Of a stretch of 64,000 nucleotides of DNA, positions 45,501-56,501 are shown in pieces. Each line of letters begins with the position of its first letter. The stretch's first letter is position 1. Under the pieces are notes generated by a model, which worked only from the letters and a program-made list of their open reading frames with translations, made no database searches and had not been told where the DNA came from. The position numbers and the translations under genes were made by a program. The DNA lies in assembly GCA_032164245.1 (NCBI GenBank), contig JAVMKO010000001.1, positions 287,377,041 to 287,441,040 of the forward strand, written 5' to 3'. The DNA comes from Sternotherus odoratus (lineage: Eukaryota; Chordata; Testudines; Kinosternidae).

Positions 45501-46171
45501 GCCGACTACTGGGGGTGGGGAGAGGAGGGAGGATTATATTTCTGTCTTTATTATGTACCCTGTCTTTTCCACTATTTTTTTTAAACTTCTGTATTAGAAG
45601 TGTGTTTCAGAGCCCCTGTGTAATGGCTATGGAGCAGCAGAGGCTGCTATTCCAGACCAAAAGCTGTACTGCAGACCCATAGCATATGCCAGGTAGAAGG
45701 GGGTCATTTCCATCCCCTCTCAACTATGCATAAATAGTCTGAACCACTGGACTTTGTCGGGGGGGGGGGGTGAGGGTTGGGGAGAAGGGATGTGTTTTAC
45801 TTCGATTTGTAAGTTTTTGTGGGCTGGGGTGGTTATATTTCTGGAACCAGCAGAGAAAGAGAGAGACTGATACAGAGGGAACTGATGGACACACAGATTC
45901 TCTGTGGAGGCAGCTTTATGCAGTTCTGGCTGCAAAACAGAAGCTAACACAAAAGTGAGGGGAAGTCTACAGAGCCTTCTGAGCATTTAAAGGGACAGGA
46001 CTTAACAGGGGTCATCTATTTGTTCTGGTTTGGACACGAGCCTCACACAATGTGGTCCAGGACTGTGTCTCCTAGGTGCTACCACAATACAGATAAACAA
46101 CAACAATAGTAGCTCATTCAAATTAAACAGACTCTTAGAATTGCTATGGTAATTTCCAACTTTTTATACTT
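45501..46171. other. No gene; G-run and a short SINE-like piece
   Basis: A 10-base G run lies at 45760-45769. 46020-46110 (GTGGTCCAGGACTGTGTCTC and AGGTGCTACCACAATACAGA) looks like another fragment of the CORE-SINE-like family. Short opposed frames at 45720-45986 are not genes. Confidence 0.45.
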
Positions 46172-46342
46172 TCAGTGTATATAAATGCATCTTACTTCTG
46201 TGTGTTCCATTCTATGCATCCGAATAAGTGGGCTATAGCCCATGAAAGCTTATGCTGAAATAAATTGGTTAGTCTCTAAGGTGCCACATGTATTCCTTGT
46301 TTTCTTTACAAATACAGACTAACACAGTTGCTAATCTTAAAC
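46172..46342 (+). mobile_element. Penelope-like terminal repeat (family A), sense
   Basis: GTTCCATTCTATGCATCC, GAATAAGTGGGCTATAGCCC, ATGAAAGCTTATGCTG, AATAAATTGGTTAGTC, AAGGTGCCACATGTATTCC and ACAAATACAGACTAACACAG. It is the same terminal repeat as at 31289-31430 in the opposite orientation and includes the far end missing there. The CTGATGA box is mutated (CCGAATAA). Confidence 0.85.
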
Positions 46343-46417
46343 CAAAACAACAATAGTTATTTATAATAGTGAAGCCTATTTATTTTAAGGTGTCAGCACT
46401 TAAATAATAATAGTCTA

Positions 46418-46612
46418 GAGAGAAGGGTGGGTAAGATAATATCTTTTATTGGAGCAACTTTCTTGGTGAAAGAGACCAGCTTTCAAGTTCACACTGAGTT
46501 CTGGGTCAGACCTGTCCAATGATTAAAAAAAAAAAAGGCAAAAAGTCCAATAAAAGATATTACCTCACCCATCTTGTCTCTCTAATATCCTGAGACCAAC
46601 ACAGTGACAACA
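46418..46612. mobile_element. Penelope-like terminal repeats (family B), head to head
   Basis: GGGTGGGTAAGATAATATC and TTTTATTGGAGCAAC on the left; TCCAATAAAAGATATTACC and TCACCCATCTTGTCTCTC on the right are inverted copies. Between them are the hairpin region GACCAGCTTTCAAGTTCACA and an A-run (46525-46536). The right part ends ATATCCTGAGACCAACACAG. Confidence 0.82.
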
Positions 46613-48644
46613 ATACTGCAAGTAATAACTTTCTCCCCTATACTATTATGTAGTATCCCTATGAGTTGCTAAAAAGCTACTGGGTTGCATTTTAGAGGTT
46701 ACAAGTTTACTCAGGGTGTGGCTATCATAGCCACGTTAGCTTTTTGCAAAGCACTTGATTTGCTCCCCAGAATCTGACAACCCTCCCCACCCCACCCCAC
46801 CCCCCCCACACACACACATTTTTCACAGCAGAACTGTACTGGTTTGGGTGCCCAGGTAGCCTCCAGGTGAAGATTTGCCCCATTTATCAATCGCAATGGG
46901 ATCCTTCTGGAACTGAACTGTAAATGTAAAAGTTCATTATGTAATTACCTCAAAAACATCTGCTGCTGCTCCTGCCTTTCTGGGGTTGGAATCAGCCTGT
47001 CACTATATGCACTAGAAATATTTGAGATTATCACCAGTTCAGTTTTCTGATTTAGAACAAAAGGGGTACCACACGGATTCTTGTCAAATTACACTATCGC
47101 CCTGGAAACTGTACATAGGATTCAATTCCCTTTTCTGATTGGAGGAGGGCGGGAGTTGCTTAGGTGAAATTCTTGGTTTCTTTAGCATATTCATAAAGAA
47201 CTTGAACAAATTTTAATTCTATTTATAAAATCAGCCAACATCTTGAGATTCGTTCCAGTTTATTAACTAAAAGGACGAACTGAATCATTATGTGTATAAA
47301 AAAGAAAAATCTTATATTTAGACTTCCAGTGCAAATGAATGCCTCTTTGTTAATTGAAATAGAAAATCTTGATATTTCTTAGGACCCAACCTTCTTTCCA
47401 TTGAAATCAAAGATAAAATATTGCCAGTGAATACAGTTGGAGCAAGATTTGGTACGTAATGTTCTTGGTGGAATTTAAATACTTTGGGGGTTGTTTTTTG
47501 TTTGTTTCCTTTTACTTTAAATAACTCTGAGGAAAAGATTTGTCAGTAGGGCCTCAGAGTGCGTGGCCACTTGCCATTCTGCAGACATAGCAAGAGAAAT
47601 GTAATTATAGGAATTTCCCCAGGTAACCTAGCCAGCTAGATCTAGGGCTATTTGCTCTCACGTTGTGAAGCTAAGGCACTTTGTCACACAGCAGACCGTG
47701 TACAACTTTCTCGACTCACCAGGGTTTCTCCCACTTAATAAAAACAATCAGGTTCATTTATTGAAAACTTTATTTCACTTAAGATAAACATGTTTATTTT
47801 GCCATTGGAATAATAAAATAGGCATTTCAGTTATGAGACTGTCCTAGAAATGTTCACCGTTTGGTCAACCTAGTGTTGCATAGAGCCAGGAGAAAAATAA
47901 TAACAAAATTAGCTGATCCTTGCTTTGGTAGAAATAAGGCACTGGAATTGTTATTGAAGTAGTGTGCATGTACATAATGGGAGAAAGTCAAATTCAGAAT
48001 TGTAGGGTGGTACATGCCAGTAAGTAATGGTACATGGGTTTGAGGAAGTCTAAACTGATATAACTAAATCCTTGTGTACAATGTAGTTATAACAGCTCTT
48101 AGATATCTTGGCAAAACAATAGATAGATATGGATAACTGGCAGGAAAGCTGAAGAGTGGTGCCCCGACCTTGTTGCCAAATGGTTAATAGGTGTATTGTT
48201 TGCAGGACTGCGATGTCTCACCTTTATTCCTTCTTACAAGCTTCCCCTGCTTCTGTAATTCCCCTGCTTACCTCATCTGCCATGGGTCATTATTCTCCTC
48301 CTTTAAAAGTCTCTTGTCCAAAAAAACAAACAAATGAAAAAAAAAACTATTTGCTCAACTTTTTGCACAAACTAGAGTTGAAATCAGATCAAAACAATGA
48401 ATAAACTTCAAAAAGCTGTCAGCACCCACACCCATACGCTAGCATCCCATGTGACGGTGTAACATCATTGTCCTTTACTTCATCCTGCCCTCCTCCAATC
48501 CCGATCTATGTTTTCTTCTTGTGTTTTTCTTTGTCTTAGGTCTCAGTTCTCCAGTCAGATCCACTAGCCTGGAACCCTGCAACTGACTGAAGACAATTTC
48601 ACACGATGAGGAAGTTTCCTCTAGTATTCAGCCTCATTTCTTAT
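46613..48644. other. About 2 kb with no recognised gene
   Basis: A C-rich then CA-rich tract lies at 46784-46818. Short frames at 46711-46896 and 48156-48404 have no domain. AT-rich noncoding DNA otherwise. Confidence 0.5.
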
Positions 48645-49455
48645 TTTATCACATGACTCTGAGTTACACCTCTTTTCTCTTTCACTCAGCTGGGGCAGGG
48701 GTTTGGGGTGCAGGATGGGGGTGTGGGCTCTGGGGTGGGGCCAAGGATGAAGGGTTTGGGATGTGGGGGGGAGGGTACCGTGCACTGGATGGGGCAAGAA
48801 ATGATGGGTTCAGGGTGTGGGAGAGGGCTCCAGGCTAGGGCAGGGGGTTGGCGTGCAGGGGGCTGAAGACTTCAGCTGGGGAAGTAGGCTCTGGGGTGGG
48901 ACTGGAGTTGAGGGGGTTGGAGTGTGGGAGGAGGTGCAGACTCTAACTGGGAATTCAGGTTCTGGGGATGAGGGCTTTGGGGTGAAGGAGGCGGCTCCTG
49001 GGTGGGGCAGAGGGTTGGGGTGTAGGGAGGATTTGGAGTGTGGGCTCGGAGAGGGAGTTTGAGTGCGGGAGGGGATTCCAAGTTGGGGTAGGGGGTTGGA
49101 GTGCAGGAGAGGGTTTGTGGTCCTAGCAACACTTACCACAGGTTCCAGGAAGCGGCTGCCAGGTCTCTGCAGCCCCTAGGCATGTGGGCTGCGGAGCCGG
49201 CACTTGGGGTTACAGCAGTGCGTGGACCCTTCCTGGCCACCCAGGTGCCTAGTGGCTACTAGGACCTAGTGGCTGCTTCCGGGAGCAGCACGGAGATAGG
49301 GTAGGCAGGGAGCCTGCCTTAGCCCTGGGGTCCCGTTGCACCACCGACCAGACTTTTAATGGCCCGGTTGGTGGTGCTGACCAGAGCCGCCAGGGTCACT
49401 TTTCAACCGGTCATTGTGGTCAAAAACCAAACTCCTGGCAACCCTAGGTTCTGCA
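48645..49455 (+). mobile_element. GC-rich non-autonomous element, family G1, right part
   Basis: A long G-rich, loosely repeated region (GGGGTGCAGGA, GCTCTGGGGTGGGGC units), then CCTGCCTTAGCCCTGGGG, GACCAGAGCCGCCAGGGTCA and the right end CTCCTGGCAACCCTAGG. The last 130 bases match the right end of the copy at 57164-58270. Long frames on both strands (81-109 residues) come from composition. Confidence 0.75.
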
Positions 49456-49469
49456 CAGGTATGGGGGGC

Positions 49470-49560
49470 TCATAGATTCACAGATTTAAAAGCCACATGG
49501 GACCGTTATGGTCATCTAGTCAGACCTTGACAAAATACTGTCCGCGTCTATTTATGCTTC
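49470..49560 (-). mobile_element. CR1/L3 LINE 3' end
   Basis: CATAGATTCACAGATTTAAA, AGCCACATGGGACCGTTATG and GTCATCTAGTCAGACC: the antisense 3' end of an old CR1 subfamily. Confidence 0.78.
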
Positions 49561-49704
49561 CTCGTAAGAATGCAACTTAGAATATAAAGTAAGACTTTGT
49601 TGTCTTTGATGCAGAATACACGTAGGCTATCTGCAGTTTTCAAGCTAAGATTCTAAACATGCTGTTGCATTGCTGGAACATGCTTAATTCCATGGTGATG
49701 GGCA

Positions 49705-49960
49705 CCATATAAAAACCAGAGAAATCAAAGCAGGAAAAGACCTGTTCCTAGATCATCTTGTACATCCTCCTTTACCATTATGGGTTTGCTCCCCATAGTA
49801 TATTTTCCAGTACTTTGTACATTTCAGTTTGAAATGTCTCAGTGAAAGGTCACGGTTTTAGAGCTTTCTCAGCATGGGAAGTTTTCCCTGAAAGTTCCTT
49901 TTAAAAAAATATTATAGTTATTCCCCATTGTGCAACCCTAAACACACACTCTCCCAGTCT
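49705..49960 (-). mobile_element. Ancient CR1/L3-like 3' fragment
   Basis: GAAATCAAAGCAGGAAAAGA, CCTAGATCATCTTGTACATC, GTCTCAGTGAAAGGTCACGG and GGGAAGTTTTCCCTG are consistent with an old CR1-type 3' region read antisense. Diverged, so the orientation is the main thing supported. Confidence 0.5.
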
Positions 49961-49962
49961 GA

Positions 49963-50055
49963 AGGCCCAGTAAGATGAGGTACTAAACGCTGTTAAGTCC
50001 CACTGAAGTTAATGGGCTGTTAAGCACATTCAGCATTTTGCCAGAACTGGCCCTT
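49963..50055. repeat. Palindromic interspersed repeat
   Basis: AGGCCCAGTAAGATGAGGTA and TGTTAAGTCCCACTGAAG on the left pair with GGGCTGTTAAGCACATTCAG and CAGAACTGGCCCTT on the right. Confidence 0.5.
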
Positions 50056-50684
50056 GGTATTTACACTCTTTATATAGTTGTAGACAGATTCTACATCTCT
50101 TATTAGTTGTCTCTTAGCCATGTTATGCCTCTTTTGTTCTTTTCATTTTCCATGTAACTCAGACCCACCAGCTGTGCATATATATAGAATCCCCAGTTGC
50201 AGCAAGTATACAGTATAAATCTCCACAATGGTTTTATTGTAATCTCTTTATGCCTTCATATATTCTAAGCATTGTCATCTTAAAAGTGTCATGTCCGCCC
50301 CTGAAGTTATTTTCCATGTTCAAAACAATAAAGTAGAAATAGGAGATTGGGGAGGGGGGCATGAGAAGAATTAATTTGATCTTTGTATTAATTATGAAAG
50401 CCTATCATCCTGGTGTAGTTAACTCAAGGATCATCATTTTAGTCCTAGCATACCATCCGTGTAATCCATCTGTTGAAATGAGATGCAAAATCTGAATTCA
50501 TCACACAGAGGCTTTCTAGATATGGCCGAAAAGGTATTTACATAAGTTCCCTTAGCTCAGTGTTAATTAAAACACATGCTTTGCAGGAAGTGGCCTGAGG
50601 GCTCCAGGGATTTCTCCAAAATGGGCTATTTTAGTACCAGCATCATCTAAATGAGATACCAGGTGCAAACTTGGTCATGTCTTC
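50056..50684. other. No gene recognised
   Basis: May contain more of the ancient LINE up to about 50330 (ATAGTTGTAGACAGATTC and CTCTTAGCCATGTTATGCC), but this is weak. Nothing else. Confidence 0.4.
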
Positions 50685-50802
50685 AAGGTGCAGGATTGGG
50701 AGTCACAAGATCACAATTTCTCACTTGGCTCTGCTACAGGCTCCATGGGTGACTTCTTTGTGCTTCAGGTTCCACTTCTATGTTAATGCGTACCTGTCTC
50801 TT
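50685..50802 (+). mobile_element. MIR/CORE-SINE, sense, head and core
   Basis: GGATTGGGAGTCACAAGATC, TTGGCTCTGCTACAGGCTCC, GGGTGACTTCTTTGTGCTTC and ATGCGTACCTGTCTCTTAGG. It is cut off by the Penelope element. Confidence 0.78.
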
Positions 50803-51027
50803 AGGAACATTGGACAGACAAGGTGGGTGAGGTAATGTCTTTTATTGGACCATCTTCTGTTGGTGAGAGAGACAAGCTTTTGAGCTTACACAGAGCTCTT
50901 CCTCGGGTCTGGGAAACTTATTCAGAGTGTCACAGCTAGATACCAGATTGAGCAGATTCTTTAGCATATGTAGTTAACACATATTCCAAGGGACCATTCA
51001 AGGTGAAGTGGCCTATTAACAGCCCTC

Positions 51028-51737
51028 TGTAGCAGGGCGGCGACTCACCCTGAGGCGCCTCCTGCTGGTCCGTCTGGGAATTATCTCTTCCAGTGTCCGG
51101 AGTGCCCTCTGCAAGCTGATGTCCCGCTTGGTGCTGGCCCAGCGTCCCTCCCTGGACCCCAGTGCCCTCTTACCGAGGGAGCTGTACTCCTGAAGTACTC
51201 CCACAGGTCTTAGGGTCTCCTCTCCATGGGGAAACCCCACCCTCTATCCCCACCTTGCCTCAGTCTAGGCAACTGCCAGTCACCACTTGCCCCCGTTCAC
51301 GGGGGCAGGCTGCAGTGTAATTGCCACTCATCACCGGCAAGGGGGGGGGGGTTGGTCTGCTGCTTCTACCTCAGTAGCCATGGGCTACCCCCTGCAATCC
51401 CAGTAACCCTGTTGGGCCTTCTCCTACGCCCTGCAGCCTGGGGGTTTCCAGGCAGGAGCTCCCCCAGCTCCTCTTGCCTTGCCCCAGCCCTGCTTCATTC
51501 TGGGAACCCTGTCAAGCTCCAGCAGCCAGGGCTGTCCACCTCTGCAGATAGAGGAGAGACTATTCTCTGCACCAAACTCTGGGCCCTTATATCAGGGCCA
51601 GCTAGGCCCTAATTGCCCCAGCCACAGCTGTGGCTGCTCTGCCTAATCAGCCTGGGAGCTGCTTGCCCCCAGCCACAGCCCTTTGCGGGGCTGTTTTAAA
51701 CCCTGTTTACCTGGAGTGGGGCAGCTGCCCCACTACA
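51028..51737. mobile_element. Solo-LTR-like insertion, 710 bp, 5-bp target duplication
   Basis: It begins TGTAGCAGGGCGGCGACTCA and ends CAGCTGCCCCACTACA. CCCTC stands on each side (51023-51027 and 51738-51742), and removing the element restores Penelope 3' sequence. TG...CA ends with a 5-bp duplication fit an LTR. A TATA-like sequence read on the minus strand (GATATAAGGGCCC, complement of 51583-51595) would suit a promoter. The ends also share a longer imperfect inverted repeat, so a DNA transposon remains possible. The 128-residue frame at 51226-51612 is not known to me. Confidence 0.75.
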
Positions 51738-51796
51738 CCCTCCAATCATAAAGAGGAAAGGAAAGGGGAAAACAGCTATGGGTGGTTGTTAGTGGG

Positions 51797-52009
51797 TTAT
51801 AAATTGTTGTAATAAGCCATCCATCCAATGCCTCTGTTCAATCCATTTTTAGTGTCCAGAAGGGTTCTGAATTTAAGCTCCAAGGCTCGTCTTTTGAAAG
51901 TGTTGTGCAGGTATCCTTTGAGGATGAGGACTGAGAAGTCAGTATAGAGCAATCGCTTTGTAAAAAAATGTTCACCCCCAGGTGATGTGGTGTGTTTTTC
52001 TTTTATCAT
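51797..52009 (-). pseudogene. GIY-YIG endonuclease C-terminus of the Penelope-like element
   Basis: A 70-residue open stretch. GIY-YIG domains of Penelope-like elements nick DNA for target-primed reverse transcription. The visible part carries the late motifs (GEHFFTKRLLYTDFSVLILK, then LELKF and GLNRGIGW) and ends with a natural stop after YYNNL. The catalytic GIY-YIG tyrosine and arginine segment lies upstream in other frames (about 52040-52160) and is damaged: the expected YVGET motif reads YVDNH. The start methionine of the open stretch has no significance. Not functional. Confidence 0.82.
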
Positions 52010-52364
52010 TTGAGAACGTAGTGATTGTCTACATAATTGTTATTGGGGCATTTAATGCAGTGGATGGAGTACGCCACATGTTGTCATAGGCATGTGTAGG
52101 ATCCAAGGCTCTTGAAAGCTGTGTTGTGGACAATATTGATCATTGTAGCAGTGGAGATATGGTTGCAGGTTTTGCACCTGTTGTTCTGGGAGAGTCTGGT
52201 GCTGCTTTGAGTTGGTGTGTCCTAGGCTGCAGGGAGATTGCTTCTGATGGTGAGCTTGAAGAGATTGGAGGTTGTTTGAAAGCCAGAAGAGGGGCTTCAG
52301 GAAAGATTTCAGGATAGGGTTCCCATTAAGTGAGGGGTTTTAGTTGTTTGATTATCATACCCCA

Positions 52365-53078
52365 TGTCATAACCATACAGAAGGGAAGCCTGGAATTCCT
52401 CCTTACCTGTAAGGAGTTAAGAAACTCAAATAACCTGGTTGGCATCTGACCAAAAGAACCAATGGGGACAAAAGATATTTTCAAATCTGGAGTGGGGAAG
52501 AGGCTTTGTTTGGTCTTTTTGTTTGTGTGTTCATTCGCTCTTGGGACTGAGAGGGACTAGACAGCAATTCATTTCCTCTAAATAATTCTGAACCAGTCTT
52601 TCATACTACAGAAATTGTAAGTACAGCCAGGCAAGGCGTGTTAGTTATCTTTTGTTTTTCACTTGTGAATTTTCCCTTTGCTAGAGGGATTCTGATTTTA
52701 CAGAGGTGATTCTTTTCCCTTTCTTTAAATAAAATCCTTCTTTTAAGAATTTGACTGATTTTTTCCATTGTTTTAAAGATCCAGTGGTTTGGATCTGGCT
52801 CACCTGTAACAATTGGTGAGGGTATTATTCGCAAGCCTCCCAGAAAAGGGGTGTAAGGCTTGGGGGGGATGTTTGGGGGGGAATAGTAGCTCCAAGTGGT
52901 CCTTTCCTTGATTTTTTCCCTAAATCAGTTGAGGGTGGCAGCGACGGTCCAAGGACAAAGGATTTGTACCTTGGGCAAGTTTTTAACCTAAACTGGTAAA
53001 AATAAGCTTAGGGGGGGTCTCTCAGGTGGGTCCCCACATCTGTACCCTAGAGTTCACAGTGGGGAGGTAACCATGATA
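52365..53078 (+). mobile_element. Solo LTR, 714 bp, 4-bp target duplication
   Basis: It begins TGTCATAACCATACAGAAGG and ends GGGAGGTAACCATGATA (the expected CA has decayed to TA). CCCA lies on both sides (52361-52364 and 53079-53082). A polyadenylation signal AATAAA is at 52728-52733, suggesting the plus orientation. It lies within Penelope coding sequence, which continues on both sides. I recall similar LTRs as very common in turtles; the family name is not certain. The internal retroelement is absent, as expected after LTR-LTR recombination. Confidence 0.8.
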
Positions 53079-53235
53079 CCCAATATGGGATCCAGTGTGG
53101 CATGGTAGGTGTAAGGTGTGTGCAGTTAGAGAAAGTTTTATTTCTGTATTAGAAGTAAATTCTCTCGGCATATTAGGGTGGCCCATTCCATGATGTTATC
53201 TACTTCTCTGGTGGAGTGTCCTTGGTGGTGATTTT

Positions 53236-53335
53236 GAGTGTATTACGGTGATTAAATGAAGGTTTGTAAGCACTTTGAAATCCTCAGATGGAAGACCTGA
53301 TAGAAGTGTAATGATTATTATATTAGCCACATTTT
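53236..53335 (+). mobile_element. MIR-like tail
   Basis: GATTAAATGAAGGTTTGTAA, GCACTTTGAAATCCTCAGAT and AATGATTATTATATTA match a sense MIR tail. Confidence 0.6.
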
Positions 53336-53849
53336 ATTTTTCTGAGAATGTAATTTTGACACTATCTATAAATTGTATAGAAGTGTTCCTCACCTGGTGT
53401 AAATTGACTTCAGTTTTACTACAGGTTACCCCAGCTGGGAACCCAGCCTTGAAACATGGATCTGGAAGTCTTTCAGAAAAGAGGCTTTTTCCTGAGATTT
53501 CTAGCACTTCTGTTGTTTATTACTGGAACCTAGAAGTAACAAAAACTTATCAAAAGATTCCGGAATTGATTTCACTTTGAGAGTTAACAGGGTGATTTTA
53601 AACAGAAAGTTATGCAGGGCAGGTACCAACAGGCTGGCACAGTTTCCCTCTTTTATAGTGCCATGTATATACACAGTGTTACATAAACAGTAATTTCTAG
53701 GCTATAGTAATAATCATATAAAATTTGTCAACAGTCTGCAAGCCTTGAAACTCTGCAAGCCTTGAAAGTGCTTCTAAGTCCTACCATGGGTAGCCATAGT
53801 ATAAAAGTAAATGGCTTTCTAAAAGGTGTATTGCCTCAAAGCTTGATTA
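53336..53849. other. No gene recognised
   Basis: A short palindrome-type unit may lie at 53395-53450 (CACCTGGTGTAAATTGACTT). A CTGCAAGCCTTGAAA unit is repeated in tandem at 53736-53767. Confidence 0.45.
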
Positions 53850-55225
53850 GAAAAAGAATCAACATGGTTTTTATAAAGGGAAATCCTGCCTCGCCAAGTG
53901 ACTAGAATTCTTTGAGGGGGTCAACAAGCATGTGGACAAGGGGGATCCAGTTCATATAGTGTATTTAGATTTTCAGTAAGCCTTTGACAAGGTCCCTCAC
54001 CAAAGGCTCTTAAGCAAAGTAAGCTCTCATGTGATAAGAGAGAAAAAGGTCCTCTCATGGATTGGTAACTGGTTAAAAGGTAGAAAACAAAGGGTAGGAA
54101 TCAATGGTCAGTTTTCAGAATGGAGAGAGCTAAATTGTGGTATTCCCCAGGGGTCTTTACTGGGATAAGTCCTATTCAAAACATTGAGAAATTATCTGGG
54201 AAAAGGGGTAAACCCTGCGGTGGCAAAATTTGCAGATGATACAAAACTATCAAGATAGTTAAGTCTAAAGCAGACTGCAAAGAGCTACAAAAGGATCGCT
54301 CAAAACTGGGTGACTGGGCAACAAAATGGCAGGTGAAATTCAATGTTGATAAATGCAAAGTAATACAAATTGGAAAATAATTCCAACTACACATAAAATT
54401 CTGGGCTCTAAAAATTAGCTGTTGCCACTGAAGAAAGATCTTGGAGTCACTGTGGATAGTTCTCTGAAAACATCCACTCAATGTACAGCAGCAGTCAAAA
54501 GAGCGAACAGAATGTTGGGAATCATTAGGAAAGGGATAGATAATAAAACAGAAAATATCATCTGGCCTCTATATAAAACCATGGTACACCCACATCTTGA
54601 ATACTGTATGCAGATGTGATTGCCCCATCTCAAAAAAGATATATTGGATTGGAAAAGGTTTGGAAAAGGAAAACAAAAATGATTAGGGGTATGGAACGGC
54701 TTCTCTATGGGAGAGATTAGTAAGACTGGGACTTTTCAGCTTGGGAGAGAGATGACTAAGGGGAGATATGATTAAGGTCTATAAAATCATGACTGGTTTG
54801 GAGAAAGTAAATAAGGAAGTGTTTACTCCTTCTCTTAACATGAGAATTGGGAGTCACCAAATGAAATTAATAGGCAGCAGGTTTAGAACAAAAAAGAGGA
54901 AGTATTTCTTCACAAAATGCAGTCAACCTGTGGAACTGTTTGCCAGAGGATGTTGTGAAGGCCAAGAATCTAGCAGGGTTCAAAAAAGTACTAGATAAAT
55001 TAATGAAGGATAGGTCCATCGATGTCTATTAGCCAAGATGAGCAGAGATGGTGTCTCTAACCTCTGTTTGCCCAAAGCTAGGAATGAGCAACAGGGAATG
55101 GATTACTTGATGATTACCTGTTCTATTCATTCCTTCTGGGGCACCTGGCATTGACCACTGTCAGAAGACAGGATACTGGACTAGATGGTCCTTTGGTCTG
55201 ACCCAGCATGCCATTCATATTTAGT
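53850..55225 (+). mobile_element. CR1/L3-type LINE RT to 3' end, decayed
   Basis: The longest LINE remnant here, in sense. Motifs in order: NQHGFYKGKSCLA-like near 53865; VHIVYLDFQ near 53958; SWIGNWLKGRKQRVGINGQF near 54055; LNCGIPQGSLLG near 54130; [11 protein letters not shown] near 54220; LGDWATKWQVKFNVDKCKVI near 54305; [14 protein letters not shown] near 54433; RANRMLGIIRKGIDNK and MVHPHLEYCMQM to 54617; MIRGMERL near 54680; GDMIKVYKIMTG near 54762; then NMRIGSHQMKLIGSRFRTKK, and a 3' end CTGGACTAGATGGTCCTTTG near 55173. Many stops and shifts. The tail type (TTTGGTCTGACCCAGCATG) identifies an old CR1 subfamily shared by amniotes. Confidence 0.88.
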
Positions 55226-56371
55226 ATCCTACCTTATTAAAAATGCACACAGCTAATTATTCTGTACAGTATGTGACACTACAGAACAGAATTACCATAG
55301 CAGTTTAGGCTATGTTAAAATAAAAGAGCAGCACCAAACTTCCTGGCTTGATGGGTTTTATTCATGACAGGAACAAGTGTTTTTAGGCCTTTTTTCCTGT
55401 ATGCATAATTGAATGGTTCTGTTCACCTTAGCATCACATGGAGAAATTATCTGAAGCCGAACATGAAGAAATCTGAGAAAAAGTTCATTTTCTCCTTTGC
55501 GCTGTTTTTTAAATTGTTGCTGAAGAATTAAAATATCAAATTAAATCAGATATTGCCAGAGATGTTGGTGGCACAAACTGGTGAATGATTTGTTTGAATC
55601 ACTTGTGGCTTTTCAAAACTGAGTTTCTCATATTTCCCCATATATTCTGTGAGCTCAGATGCTTTTTATATATAGGTACTTTGTCCCCTTTATGTTTCTT
55701 AGTTAATTTAACACTTGCAGTACTTACATTCTGATCCCCATAGTGTGTAAGCAGAATGCTTATCCCAGGAGATAAATTGTCTGACTTAGGTTTAGGAAGT
55801 TATGAGTTGAAACCTTATTGGGTTTTCTTTATTAAATGTTCTGTGTGTCTGTTTAACTCTCACTGTAATATGGATGACTAAATTCTCACCAAGTAATTAT
55901 CTTTATTGGCTAAAAACTGGCTGCATCTGACTAGAATATTTCGGCTTTCTTTTTTTAAGAAGAACCAAAACCTATAGTAAATTAACTCCAATTTCCATGA
56001 AGTTTTGTGTTTTGTATGTTTTTTGTTTGAACTTTGTAATCCTTGACTAAAATGCTTATTTCACATCTTTTGGCAGCATCTATACTATGTTTCCATAAAA
56101 TTAATGAGACTGCATGGGCACCACTGCTGGCTAATTTACAAATAAAATATTTGTTTCTGCTTTTCCACGCGTGCTATGTAACCTTCGCAGGTAATCCTAT
56201 TGGCTTTGTGGTTTCTAGTCCTCTTGCTGTGCTCACATTTAAAACAAGCCTCTCTATTATCATCATCTATTTTCCTTTCAATATGCTAAGCATGAAAAAA
56301 TTCCCATCTCCTTTTTTTTTTTTTTCTAAGGTGCACTGGGTAATAGTGTGCAGCTAGCCCCATTGTTATCA
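55226..56371. other. No gene recognised
   Basis: One 104-residue plus frame (56043-56357) is hydrophobic and AT-driven, with no domain. A T-run lies at 56312-56326. Confidence 0.5.
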
Positions 56372-56379
56372 TATTGCTG

Positions 56380-56501
56380 GAGGGTGACCAGATGTCCCGA
56401 TTTTATAGGGACAGTCCTGATTTTTGGGTCTTTTTCTGATATAGGCTCCTATTACCCCCACCCCCATCCCAATTTTTCACACTTGCTGTCTAATCACCCT
56501 A
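56380..56501. mobile_element. Short hAT-type MITE, same family as 102-225
   Basis: It starts GAGGGTGACCAGATGTCCCG and ends TGCTGTCTAATCACCCTA. The flanks TATTGCTG (56372-56379) and TATTGCAG (56502-56509) agree at 7 of 8 positions, an 8-bp target duplication. It aligns along its length with the copy at 102-225 (TTTATAGGGACAGTCC and GGGTCTTTTTCT shared). Confidence 0.92.

Larger units (their letters stand above)
50805..53235 (-). mobile_element. Penelope-like element, family B, split by two LTR-like insertions
   Basis: Three antisense segments: 50805-51027, 51743-52364 and 53083-53235. The first is the terminal repeat (ACAAGGTGGGTGAGGTAATG, TTTTATTGGACCATCTTCTG, GAGAGACAAGCTTTTGAGC) and 3' noncoding DNA. 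The second holds the end of the protein: the linker FPEAPLLAFKQPP near 52290, a CKTCNHIS zinc-knuckle-like segment near 52155, CIKCPNNNYVDN near 52060, and the GIY-YIG C-terminus (EHFFTKRLLYTDFSVLILKG, ALELKFRTLL, GLNRGIGWMAYYNNL). The third encodes an ITSWNGPP-type segment. The terminal repeat and the 3' end of the ORF are joined as in other vertebrate copies. The RT core is absent. Confidence 0.88.

Noticed and set aside
48810..49139. Proline-rich 109-residue minus frame
   Set aside because: An artefact of the G-rich body of family G1, open on both strands.
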